DNA of 48,518 bases from assembly GCA_017470505.1 (NCBI GenBank), contig JAFUYO010000044.1, positions 1-48,518 on the forward strand, read 5' to 3'. The notes under the pieces are model-generated. The model saw only the letters and a program-made list of their open reading frames with translations. It did not search any database and was not told the origin of the DNA. The translations under genes were made by a program, and so were the position numbers. Below, piece after piece: positions 1 to 7,171 of this stretch; the first letter of the stretch is position 1; the number at the start of each line of letters is the position of its first letter. Source of the DNA: Butyrivibrio sp. Its GTDB lineage: Bacteria > Bacillota > Clostridia > Lachnospirales > Lachnospiraceae.

Positions 1-100
1 CGCTGCACGCTTGGCGTCTGATTGTCTCACTTCGTCCTGAAGCCTCTTGATCAGGTATTCTCCGTCCACGCTTGTGGGACTGATCTTCGGGATCAAGTTC

Positions 101-217
101 ATGATTCAGGCCAAGACCCAGGACAAGGAAGAATATGAACGCAAGAAGGCAAAGGATGAGCTTGATTACAAGGAGACAGAGCTCCGTTACAAGAAGCTTC
201 TTGAAGATAACCGATAA
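101..217 (+). pseudogene. Fragment of a small membrane-anchored, charged-tail protein
   Basis: The frame is closed by a stop at 38-40 and then reads a short hydrophobic stretch (LVGLIFGIKFMIQ) followed by a highly charged helix ending LLEDNR before the stop at 215-217. The first ATG is at 101. It looks like the C-terminal end of a small phage- or plasmid-type membrane protein, but I do not recognise a family. A minus-strand frame starting at 102 (MNLIPKISPTSVDG...) runs off the window start and also looks protein-like, so a breakpoint between two unrelated fragments may lie near position 80-100. Treat it as a remnant. Confidence 0.3.
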
Positions 218-259
218 GATCCGGGGAGGCGGCAGGCATGTTCTGCCGCTTCTCTTTTC

Positions 260-532
260 ATGGAAAGGACAATGATGATGAAAGAAATGTCAATCGACTT
301 AGAGACTTACAGCGACGTGAACATCACCAAGTGCGGTGCTTACAAGTACGCTGAGTCTGATGAATTTGAGATACTGCTCTTCGGTGTCTCGGTAGATGGT
401 GGACCCGTCAAGGTATACGACCTTGCCTGCGGCGATACTATCCCAAAAGAGATCCTTGCAGCATTATCTGATGAGAATGTAACCAAGTGGGCTTTCAATG
501 CTTCCTTTGAGCGCATCTGTCTCTCCAAATAA
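260..532 (+). pseudogene. N-terminal remnant of a prophage family A DNA polymerase
   Basis: The opening residues (MSIDLETYSDV, later KWAFNASFERICLS) match the 3'-5' exonuclease start of DNA polymerase I-type enzymes of Firmicutes phages and integrative elements. The acidic pair D-x-E of exonuclease motif I is present in SIDLETYS. Such polymerases are roughly 600-700 residues long; this frame stops after 90, immediately after FERICLSK, so all of the polymerase domain is missing. The most likely original start is within the ATG cluster at 272-280, behind a GGAAAGGA site. The 3' breakpoint abuts an hsdM fragment on the opposite strand. It is non-functional as a polymerase and marks a former prophage or mobile element. 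Confidence 0.7.
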
Positions 533-533
533 T

Positions 534-697
534 TCCTGGCATCGATAAATAGCACTTTGTCTTTAAGGTCTTCTGCCTTTCCCTTGTCGAAGTACCGGCA
601 TACAATACTGCTGAGAAGTCAGCTTAGATCCCTGGCGTAATAGATCTGCAGCTTCCCAAAGGTCTGCCTCCAATTTTTTAATGCTCTTATTGTCCAT
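534..697 (-). pseudogene. hsdM: Remnant of type I restriction-modification methyltransferase HsdM with an internal deletion
   Basis: Reading the minus strand from an ATG at 697, behind a strong GGAGGAAAG site (701-709), gives MDNKSIKKLEADLWEAADLL and then KLTSQQYCMPVL, the classic HsdM N-terminus. After CMPVL the frame changes. The next frame reads FDKGKAEDLKDKVLFIDARN, which belongs to the catalytic C-terminal half of HsdM, hundreds of residues further on. The gene has therefore lost its middle, including the SAM-binding motifs, and the rest of its 3' end. It sits just downstream of the ietAS operon, consistent with a decayed defence island. Identification is from the two conserved segments only. 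Confidence 0.72.
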
Positions 698-797
698 TAT
701 CTTTCCTCCAACTGTTTGCCTCGTCGGATCTTACACTCCTTCATTTTCATTCTATTCTTTATGCTGTCCCAAAATACGGACTTATTCAGTTAGGATA

Positions 798-3050
798 TCA
801 ATCAAAATGTATCTCTTCCTGACTAGACGCATAAATATCCAATTGATTTTGAACATCTATCCTATTTACAATCCAGCCGCGCAGTGTACATGCTTTAATA
901 AAATCATCTATCCGATTAATACCGTTAACTTCTTTCAACGTGACAACGACACCGAAATTTAACGGAACCCTCATTTGTGTACTGAGTCTTTCCTTTGATG
1001 TTACAGAAAGCCCCCACAAACGATCATCGTATGATTTCACAGGTTTGTTGCTATTCTTAACTATTCGAGAGATAAACTTTGTATTGTCCCATTTGCGGAA
1101 TTCTTTTCGTGACTGTCTCTCATCCATTCTGCTATCCGCATCATCCTGGACATTATCGTTGATATCGCTGATTTTTCCTTTATCATCCACAATTCTTCCG
1201 AATTTTAAAGATAACTCCCTGCCTGTATAATCAACGCCTTGTGTTCTTGAGCATTCCGGGAAATAGCATAATGTTGCTCTGGCAACATAAGGATACTTAT
1301 TATCATCATCCTTCGGCACTGGAATTGCATAGTTAGCAGTGCGGTATGAATCCGAAGTGCCATAAACAACAAATCGAATTTCGTCGCTTTCTGTTTCCAC
1401 AATTCTCCGAATATCCACAGGAACCACGCCATATCCCAGAACAGACTTGCTTTTTGTAGCCATTATTTTGTAATCCCATGCCGCCGCCGAATCAATTATT
1501 AATGCCTTAGCGACCTCCTTCGGCATTCCCATTACATCTATCAGGTAACACATTTTCCTACTAATCCAAGGGGCGGCAAATGATGTGCCATATACCCCTT
1601 CAGTTCCATAGGATGTATATGCGGTAATTCTGTCATCGTAATCCCCGCCATAATAAGAAACATCCGGCTTATTATAGAATGAAAGAATATTTCCCTTTCT
1701 GGAATAGCTTGCCGGTTGTCCGTCTCTCCTGACAGAGTTTACTACAAGTGAATTCAGCGAGTCCGCAGGCGAACCCACTCTTAAGATTCCCTCCCTAGTT
1801 TCACGATTGTCATTTGTTCCAGAAACTACAAAGATCACATTTTTTTTTGCTTGTATTTCATCTAAAGCCGCAGCGTCGAATGATACAAAGTTTCTTGACA
1901 CCTCATCATCTGTTCCTAACGAAAGATTCCATACGTGGATATCAGGATTTTCATTCACGATGTCCTTGATTTTTTTCACCAATCGTATCGTTGATATTCT
2001 GCTGGAGCAAACTCCAAAATGGCGAGCTCTAAATCTTCCGCATCCATCATCAAGCCATGGGTTCATTCTGGGACCGTCAACAATAATTGAAGTAACCTCG
2101 GTTCCATGATCTCTAAGAGCTAAATCGTTCTGATATTTTTCCATATCACTTATATAATCGTTATTGTCAACCCAGCTGCCAAAATAAACACTTTCGTCAA
2201 AGAAAGTATCAATAACTCCTATCACAGGCTCATTTTGGGGCTTGGGGATATCATACTCATCTCTCTTTTTCGGAGATATATCTTCTAAAGTAATTGATGA
2301 TAAATCTGCCGAAATCATAGAAATCATGTATGGTATCTTGTCATTTATGATTTCAAACAAATCTCTTGTGACAGAAATAGTATCGTCTCCATACGCTGTG
2401 TAAGGTAATTGAGCATCATCTACCCTTAGCTTTTCAAGCAAAAGCGATAAAGAAAGCTCAGACTTATAAAACGTGATCAAAAATGTATCTCTGTCAGGGA
2501 CTTCAGTAACACGTGGAACGTCGAACTTTTCCACAACCGAGCAGTCAATAATCAAGTCCCGAAGTTTTCCCTTTGCAAGCGAAAATCCTTCATAATCAAT
2601 ATTGCTGTTAGGTTCAGCAAAGTTCATAGGCGTAGCCTTCCCACCTAATCTTTTTTGCAGAAATTCCTTAGCCACCTGTAATTCTTCTATTGTTTTATTG
2701 ATTGTTTTTTCATCAACATAATGCGTAATAATATGGTTTTCTTCTCCCTCGGGCGCATCCGAAAACCTTGCGCCAACTACAGTATCATTAGTCGATTGTC
2801 GACTTGGTTTCAACAATTCTCTTACACGATTGGATTTCGCAATAATATCGTTATACCAAACATCAATCATCATTTTGTCGGTAATGCGCGGATTATCTTT
2901 ATAAAACCTAAGAACAGCGCGTAAACTATCAATCAGCTCATCTATCTTCTCCGTTGAAGTTTCTGCTTTTGCACGCAGGTTTCTCGCACCGGGCTTTTGA
3001 TTATTCTTTTCCCCTGTAAATCTGAGTTTTACTTGAAGTAACGGATTCAT
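798..3050 (-). CDS. ietS: IetS-like subtilisin family (S8) serine protease of an IetAS defence system
   Basis: A 750-residue protein whose middle third is a subtilase domain. The catalytic Asp is D281 (VIGVIDTFF), the His is H315 (LRDHGTEVTS), the oxyanion Asn is N413 (VSGTND), and the nucleophile Ser is S490 (YGTSFAAP). About 270 residues precede the protease and about 200 follow it; neither flank is recognised. No signal peptide or membrane segment is seen, so it should act in the cytosol. The start codon lies one base past the ietA stop, and its AAAGGAG site is inside the end of ietA, so translation is coupled. A cytosolic S8 protease paired with an AAA ATPase is the composition of IetAS, first described as blocking entry of exogenous plasmids and later listed among anti-phage systems. 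The target is unknown; presumably the ATPase delivers or unfolds a trigger or substrate protein. Confidence 0.8.
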   Translation of the reverse strand: MNPLLQVKLRFTGEKNNQKPGARNLRAKAETSTEKIDELIDSLRAVLRFYKDNPRITDKMMIDVWYNDIIAKSNRVRELLKPSRQSTNDTVVGARFSDAPEGEENHIITHYVDEKTINKTIEELQVAKEFLQKRLGGKATPMNFAEPNSNIDYEGFSLAKGKLRDLIIDCSVVEKFDVPRVTEVPDRDTFLITFYKSELSLSLLLEKLRVDDAQLPYTAYGDDTISVTRDLFEIINDKIPYMISMISADLSSITLEDISPKKRDEYDIPKPQNEPVIGVIDTFFDESVYFGSWVDNNDYISDMEKYQNDLALRDHGTEVTSIIVDGPRMNPWLDDGCGRFRARHFGVCSSRISTIRLVKKIKDIVNENPDIHVWNLSLGTDDEVSRNFVSFDAAALDEIQAKKNVIFVVSGTNDNRETREGILRVGSPADSLNSLVVNSVRRDGQPASYSRKGNILSFYNKPDVSYYGGDYDDRITAYTSYGTEGVYGTSFAAPWISRKMCYLIDVMGMPKEVAKALIIDSAAAWDYKIMATKSKSVLGYGVVPVDIRRIVETESDEIRFVVYGTSDSYRTANYAIPVPKDDDNKYPYVARATLCYFPECSRTQGVDYTGRELSLKFGRIVDDKGKISDINDNVQDDADSRMDERQSRKEFRKWDNTKFISRIVKNSNKPVKSYDDRLWGLSVTSKERLSTQMRVPLNFGVVVTLKEVNGINRIDDFIKACTLRGWIVNRIDVQNQLDIYASSQEEIHFD

Positions 3051-3051
3051 C

Positions 3052-4086
3052 TTAGTTCTCCTTTAATTTCCGTGACACACTGCTCTTTGGAATACGAGAC
3101 AATATCTCAATTTCTCTTGTTGTATAACCCTCATCACTAAGTCTTTGTATATCTATTTCTTTGTTATCGTTTAATGCAAAATATATTTTTCTCAGATAAT
3201 CGTACTCATTAGCCTCACTTGAAAATGCCACCGACGTTTTAATAATTTGCTTCAAATCTCCCGGGTAAGGAATCGTTTTCAGATTATTAAGGATTTTATT
3301 AAAAAGTCGCATATCCTGTCTTGAATTAGCATTCTTCTTTAATGTTGAAGACAGAAGTGAATCAGCTATTTCTATCAGGTCTTCATTTGAGTATCTATCA
3401 AACGATACCGTGGCATCAAACCTTCGTACTATAGCTTTATCAAAGCTAGTAAACAAATTTGTAGTAGCTATTATGATAATGTTTTCGTTTAACCTGTCTA
3501 ATTCTTTTATAAATGTAGATGTGACTCTCCCCATCTCTCTTAGGTCATTGGCATTAACTCTATCCAGTACCAATGCATCAATCTCATCCATCAATACAAT
3601 TATCTTCCCGAACGCAAGATGGTTTATCTCGTCAAACAGAACCGATACATTCTTGGCGGTTTCTCCAAGCCGACTGTCTATGAGCTGTTCAAAATCAACC
3701 CTCAAAAGGTCTCTTCCCAAAATACGTGCTATTTGATATGCGGATTCTGTCTTACCGGTTCCCGGAGCTCCATAAAATAAGAATTTACTCAAATCTGCCT
3801 TTTCGCTGATAGCTCTGGTTATTCCTAATATATCCTCTTCAATAATCTCTGGTAATAGCAACGGAGTATTGGTATATTCAACCTTTGTCAAATAGTGAAG
3901 ATTTTTATATGAACTCTGCGGGACATAATAATTTGCACTAGACACTAATTCCATAAGATATGTTGCCATAGCAGAATCACCGCTCTGATCAAACTCTCTT
4001 GCTATCTCAGCAACCTCAGAAATAAAAGCCTCCTCATTCTTTTCAACATGATATCTAACCAAATTCATAATACTTTGCTTTTTCAT
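3052..4086 (-). CDS. ietA: IetA-like AAA+ ATPase of an IetAS defence system
   Basis: A 344-residue AAA+ protein: Walker A GAPGTGKT at 106-113, Walker B IIVLMDEID at 162-170, sensor 1 IIATTN near 205-210, and an arginine-finger pair RRFD at 221-224. The N-terminal 90 residues are helical and unassigned. The last 35 residues (GYTTREIEILSRIPKSSVSR) have the look of a helix-turn-helix, which could bind DNA or the protease partner; this is inference. It is the first gene of a two-gene operon with ietS, behind a consensus promoter with paired operator-like repeats. The start ATG follows GAAAGGAATAAAACA. The family role is ATP-driven recognition or remodelling coupled to the S8 protease to exclude foreign DNA. 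Confidence 0.8.
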   Translation of the reverse strand: MKKQSIMNLVRYHVEKNEEAFISEVAEIAREFDQSGDSAMATYLMELVSSANYYVPQSSYKNLHYLTKVEYTNTPLLLPEIIEEDILGITRAISEKADLSKFLFYGAPGTGKTESAYQIARILGRDLLRVDFEQLIDSRLGETAKNVSVLFDEINHLAFGKIIVLMDEIDALVLDRVNANDLREMGRVTSTFIKELDRLNENIIIIATTNLFTSFDKAIVRRFDATVSFDRYSNEDLIEIADSLLSSTLKKNANSRQDMRLFNKILNNLKTIPYPGDLKQIIKTSVAFSSEANEYDYLRKIYFALNDNKEIDIQRLSDEGYTTREIEILSRIPKSSVSRKLKEN

Positions 4087-4410
4087 TGTTTTATTCCTTT
4101 CAGACGGATGCTCTTATACTTCAGTATCATTATATTGTTCTTTGGGACAAATGTCAATTCTTTTGGGACAAAACTTTGGCACCTTATTGTTCTATCCGAC
4201 ATTTTACACCGACATTTTCATCCTATAGAATTGTCGTAAATAACAAACCCACCCAAGATTGTCAAGTCATACACCGTAACATGTATCTTCTTGACACTCC
4301 CGAGTGGGTTTGTATTTTTGTAATCAATGCTGCTTAAGGATAAGCAGCCGCCATATTCAGTTTTCATCATATCGTGGCAATTTCAAATGTTGTAAATCAG
4401 TTGTAAATAG
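4087..4410. other. 324-base gene-free stretch with short repeats and two hairpins
   Basis: Apart from the ietA promoter, this stretch contains a 10-base direct repeat CCGACATTTT at 4196-4205 and 4209-4218. It also has a long imperfect inverted repeat (about 24-base arms, roughly 4244-4313, ACAAACCCAC... pairing with ...GTGGGTTTGT) and a perfect small hairpin GCTGCTTA-AGGA-TAAGCAGC at 4329-4348. The long inverted repeat could be a terminator-like structure or a tiny non-autonomous transposable element; no coding potential is convincing. Confidence 0.45.
4129..4171 (-). promoter_or_regulatory. ietA promoter with two direct-repeat operator-like sites
   Basis: On the minus strand TTGACA (4157-4152) is followed after exactly 17 bases by TATAAT (4134-4129), a consensus sigma-A promoter 40-70 bases ahead of ietA. 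The same 10-mer, TTGTCCCAAA, occurs twice in direct orientation, at 4171-4162 and 4150-4141, spaced 21 bases apart (two helical turns). One copy lies upstream of the -35 box and one lies between -35 and -10. The shared core TGTCCCAAAA also occurs at 763-772, beyond the 3' end of ietS. This arrangement suggests binding by a repressor or by one of the system's own proteins; the binder is not identified. Confidence 0.7.
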
Positions 4411-4656
4411 TTGCTGTTCTCGCTGAAAGCATCGGAATTATCAAGGTTTCAGACTTCGGTAGCAACTCACTTCAATTACCACCCGAACTATATTTCTTCT
4501 CTTTTACATAGGGAGACCGGGAGAAAATTCACCGAAATACTGTTAGAAAAAAGAATGGAAAGAGCCGTGCTTCTTATGAAGCATACGACCCTCTCCATTG
4601 AGGAAATATCTTCAATGCTCGGCTATAGCAACCACAGCAATTTCTATATCCGAAAA
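4411..4656 (+). pseudogene. Fragment of an AraC-family transcription regulator (DNA-binding domain)
   Basis: The frame reads HFNYHPNYISSLLHRETGRK, then EKRMERAVLLMKHTTLSIEE, then ISSMLGYSNHSNFY, which is most of the double helix-turn-helix domain of AraC-type regulators. The N-terminal ligand or sensor domain is absent, and the domain breaks off at SNFY, before the usual F-K-x-x-x-G-x-S-P ending. From there the sequence becomes an rsgA fragment on the opposite strand. It is truncated at both ends and has no plausible ribosome site, so it is a pseudogene. Confidence 0.7.
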
Positions 4657-4796
4657 GGTATCATCAATACCTTCAGCGGTATTTGCCATGCCTATTTCGC
4701 GCATTCCGGGAGTGTCAATAAAGCAGATTGTATTTCCGGGTACCAGGTACTGCCTTAGTTCCTCAAGGCCGATGCCATGTAACCCCGCATGAATAC
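4650..4796 (-). pseudogene. rsgA: Fragment of ribosome-associated GTPase RsgA with an internal deletion
   Basis: The minus strand reads HGIGLEELRQYLVPGNTICF and then directly IDTPGMREIGMANTAEGIDD and TFSDIE. The first part resembles the segment just before the P-loop of circularly permuted RsgA/YloQ GTPases. The second is the switch II region, IDTPGMRE. The P-loop (GxSGVGKS) that should lie between them is missing, so this copy carries an internal deletion of about 50 residues and cannot bind GTP. It overlaps the broken end of the AraC fragment. Confidence 0.6.
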
Positions 4797-4877
4797 TGCG
4801 ATTGAGTGCGCCACTCTATTAAAAGTACTCTGAGCCCAGTATTTATGCGCTGCTCCAACAGCAGTTTTTTAGACTTC

Positions 4878-4919
4878 AAAAAAGCCTTATGGCAAGCAGC
4901 TTTCAGCTCGTCATAAGGC
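4878..4919 (-). terminator. Intrinsic terminator downstream of the Nif11-like gene
   Basis: On the minus strand a perfect 8-base stem, GCCTTATG with CATAAGGC (4919-4912 and 4891-4884), is followed at once by six T residues (4883-4878). It lies 13 bases past the stop codon of the gene at 4932-5219. Confidence 0.75.
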
Positions 4920-4931
4920 ACTTCTTTGAAC

Positions 4932-5219
4932 CTACAGGTCTTTAAGCCTCATCATGAATATGGAATACTCATCATTCTGATAATCCAGATCTGGGGAATT
5001 CTCACCGCCTCCATTAGTACTGCGTTTGATCTCTGCATAGAATTCCTCTCCCTGATTTATTATGTCCATCACAGACATGGGAAAGCCATTTTCCGTAGCA
5101 ATCATACAAAAATCCGCAACGGGATTGTCTGACTGCCTGGTCTTTAGCAGTTTTTCTTTAAGATCAGCATCATGTTTTGCCATATCAAGAAGTCCATCAA
5201 GCATCTCAGTTATCATCAT
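4932..5219 (-). CDS. Small Nif11-like protein of unknown function
   Basis: A protein of about 95 residues beginning MMITEMLDGLLDMAKHDADL. The start is chosen from a GGAGGG site seven bases upstream; the open frame extends 13 codons further upstream through sequence that contains that ribosome site. Residues 8-55 (DADLKEKLL... NPVADFCMIATENGF) follow the pattern of Nif11-type leader domains: a helix with D-x-x-L-x-x-K, then a helix with A-x-E-x-G-F. There is no double-glycine cleavage site, and the tail (NGGGENSPDLDYQNDEYS) is acidic. No modification enzyme is nearby, so a RiPP role is not supported. It may be a free-standing regulatory or stress protein. It has its own terminator and probably its own promoter. 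Confidence 0.55.
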   Translation of the reverse strand: MMITEMLDGLLDMAKHDADLKEKLLKTRQSDNPVADFCMIATENGFPMSVMDIINQGEEFYAEIKRSTNGGGENSPDLDYQNDEYSIFMMRLKDL

Positions 5220-5234
5220 GTCCATTCCCTCCAT

Positions 5235-5276
5235 TAAAAAAGCAAAGAACACCCACATGTGTAAGCGCCTTTGCTT
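5235..5276 (-). terminator. Terminator hairpin after the MarR gene, directly ahead of the Nif11-like gene
   Basis: On the minus strand AAGCAAAG (5276-5269) pairs with CTTTGCTT (5247-5240), with an inner ACAC/GTGT stem, followed by a run of T residues. It ends the marR transcript, and it also stands immediately before the GGAGGG site of the next gene, so it could act as an attenuator for that gene if transcription reads through. Confidence 0.6.
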
Positions 5277-5343
5277 GTTTTACTTATAATAGCACATTAT
5301 CAGATGGCCTGCCGAATAACTTTGTATGTTTTGTTCCACTTTT

Positions 5344-5883
5344 TCATTCAGATAGTAGCTTGTCCATGATGTCTGACAGTGTCTGCTTTTCCTCTTCCGT
5401 TAACTTTGAAAAGATCCCGGAAAAGAACTCTTTCCTTTCATCCTCTACTTCAAGTGCCCTTGCCTGTCCTTTCTCTGTAAGAAATAAAAGTGTTGCCCTC
5501 TTGTCAGAAAGATCTACTTTCCTTTCAATATAGCCATCATCCTCGAGCTTATTGATAAGTTCAGATACAGAAGACTGACCGATCCCTGCCTTTTCTATCA
5601 GTTCCTTCTGCCTTATTCCATCTGGCTTTTCATTGATCAGGACCAGCATGTGCTCTCTTGAAAGAGGCGGTCTTTTAAAGCAATGTGGTTCAGGCCCCTC
5701 AAAAGGTGGTCTGCCCGGGTGGCCATCATCAAATGGCGGCATGGGTGGCCTTCCAAAGAATGGTCTGCCATGCCCTTCTCCATGATGCATCCCATGGCCT
5801 TCTCCTCTCATCCCCGGGCGGTTCTTTCTTGTGAACATCAGTATCTTTTTCATGAGTTCCATGTCATTTACTCTATCTGTCAT
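5344..5883 (-). CDS. MarR-family regulator with a Gly/His/Pro-rich N-terminal insert
   Basis: A 179-residue protein. Residues 75-150 form a winged helix-turn-helix of MarR type: IRQKELIEKAGIGQSSVSEL is the helix-turn-helix, and the wing contains the signature D-x-S-D-K-R (KVDLSDKRATLLFLTEKG). Residues 22-68 are a low-complexity stretch rich in Gly, His, Met, Pro and Phe (GHGMHHGEGHGRPFFGRPPM), an extension seen in some Lachnospiraceae MarR proteins usually near ABC exporters; metal or ligand sensing by it is only a guess. The promoter carries three copies of a near-palindrome, so autorepression is likely. No exporter partner remains in this window: the divergent neighbour is a broken ATPase. 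Confidence 0.85.
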   Translation of the reverse strand: MTDRVNDMELMKKILMFTRKNRPGMRGEGHGMHHGEGHGRPFFGRPPMPPFDDGHPGRPPFEGPEPHCFKRPPLSREHMLVLINEKPDGIRQKELIEKAGIGQSSVSELINKLEDDGYIERKVDLSDKRATLLFLTEKGQARALEVEDERKEFFSGIFSKLTEEEKQTLSDIMDKLLSE

Positions 5884-5908
5884 CAGTCATATCCTCCATT
5901 CTTTTTAT

Positions 5909-5972
5909 ATCGGTTCCGATGTAATTATAATATATCAGTGCCGATGCATTGTCAATATACAACGGTGCCGAT
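5909..5972 (-). promoter_or_regulatory. marR promoter with three ATCGGTGCCGAT-type operators
   Basis: Three 12-base sites match the palindrome ATCGGNNCCGAT: 5909-5920 (perfect), 5934-5945 (one mismatch in the left arm) and 5961-5972 (one mismatch). On the minus strand TTGACA at 5955-5950 and TATTAT at 5932-5927, 17 bases apart, form a promoter. One operator therefore lies upstream of -35, one in the spacer and one just after the start region, consistent with tight autorepression by the MarR protein. Confidence 0.75.
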
Positions 5973-6020
5973 ATATATTAAAAGTTAATAAACTCTTCAT
6001 CACTGATTACTTAGTTTTCC

Positions 6021-7070
6021 AAAAAAGATCCTGCAATGTTTTTGCAGATTCATGAACCGCCTGTAATGATCGATGAAGTGCAGTATGCACCGGAGCTCTT
6101 TTCATATATCAAGATCGCAATAGACAAAGGTGCTGCCCCGGGGTCATTCTGGCTTACAAGCTCACAAGCCTTCAAGCTCATGGACCTGGCACAGGAGTCA
6201 TTGGCCGGAAGAGTTGCAATACTCCGGCTCCCTCCCCTTTCGCAGCACGAAACATATGGAAAAGATGAGTCCAGTCCATTTTCTGTTGATCTTAACGAAC
6301 TTAAGAAACGGAAAAAGACACATGCGCCTGCTTCATTGGATGAAATCTATGAACGCATCTGGATGGGAGGAATGCCCGGTCTTATCAGTGGAAAATTTAC
6401 TGACAGAGATGTTTACTACAGCAGTTACATCCAGACATACATCGAAAGGGACGTAAGCGACCTGATCCAAGGAGTAGATAAGCTTTTATTCCAAGACTTT
6501 ATAAGGTCTGCTGCATCAAGGATAGGCGAAGTACTTAATGTACACGCCATAGCCGGAGATGTCGGAATAAACGATGATACCGCCAAACGGTGGCTCCAGG
6601 TTCTTGAAAAATCTGAGATCATCACACTGCTTCGGCCTTACAGTAACAATCTGCTCCATAGAACAATCAAGACACCGAAGCTGTATTTCTTTGATACCGG
6701 CCTTGTGGCTTACCTGACAAAATATTCAACCCCAGATATTCTTGCAAACGGCGCTCTAGCTGGGCATATCCTTGAAAACTACGTTGTCATGGAGATCGTC
6801 AAATCCTATAAAAACGCTGCTAAAGATTGCCTGTTCTGGTATTACCGGGATAAAGACAATAAGGAAGTCGATATGATCCTTGAAAGTGATGGAATGCTCC
6901 ATCCAATAGAGGCCAAAAGATCGGTCAACCCTGGAACTGAGCTGATAGGCGCTTTCTCAGTACTAGACAAAGCAACAACACCAAGAGGCTGCGGCGCGAT
7001 AATATGCATGCGACCTGAACTTTCAGCTGTAGACATTAATAACCTGATAGTTCCCGTGTGGTATATATAA
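6021..7070 (+). pseudogene. N-terminally truncated DUF4143 AAA ATPase
   Basis: The frame opens after a stop at 6012-6014 and reads DPAMFLQIHEPPVMIDEVQY, which is mid-protein in the ATP-binding/DUF4143 family (usually about 400-430 residues). Walker B (VMIDEVQ) is present, followed by LTSSQAFKLM, the characteristic ESLAGRVAILRLPPLSQ, a DUF4143 region (YIQTYIERDV, GDVGINDDTAKRWLQ) and the nuclease-like C-terminal segment WYYRDKDNKEVDMILESDG. The first 70-90 residues with Walker A are absent, and no ribosome site precedes the ATG at 6036. It is probably dead. The breakpoint lies just downstream of the marR operators. Confidence 0.75.
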
Positions 7071-7081
7071 AAGAAGCAAGA

Positions 7082-7117
7082 GCGGCCAAAATCTGATTCA
7101 ATCTGATTTTAGCCGTT
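7082..7117 (+). terminator. Hairpin after the DUF4143 remnant
   Basis: An imperfect stem, GCGGCCAAAATC with GATTTTAGCCG around a short loop, lies 12 bases after the stop and is followed by a weak TTCTT tract. It is probably the terminator of the original gene. Confidence 0.5.
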
Positions 7118-7171
7118 CTTCAGTCCCACCAGTAACATCCAAAGTATTTATCCACATGATTTCCGGAGAGA

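Noticed and set aside
340-555. 71-codon minus-strand frame opening with MLFIDARN
   Set aside because: Only its first residues are real (the hsdM 3' scrap); the rest is the antisense of the polymerase stub.
5220-5258. Longer start for the Nif11-like protein
   Set aside because: The extra codons contain the ribosome site and the end of the preceding terminator hairpin.
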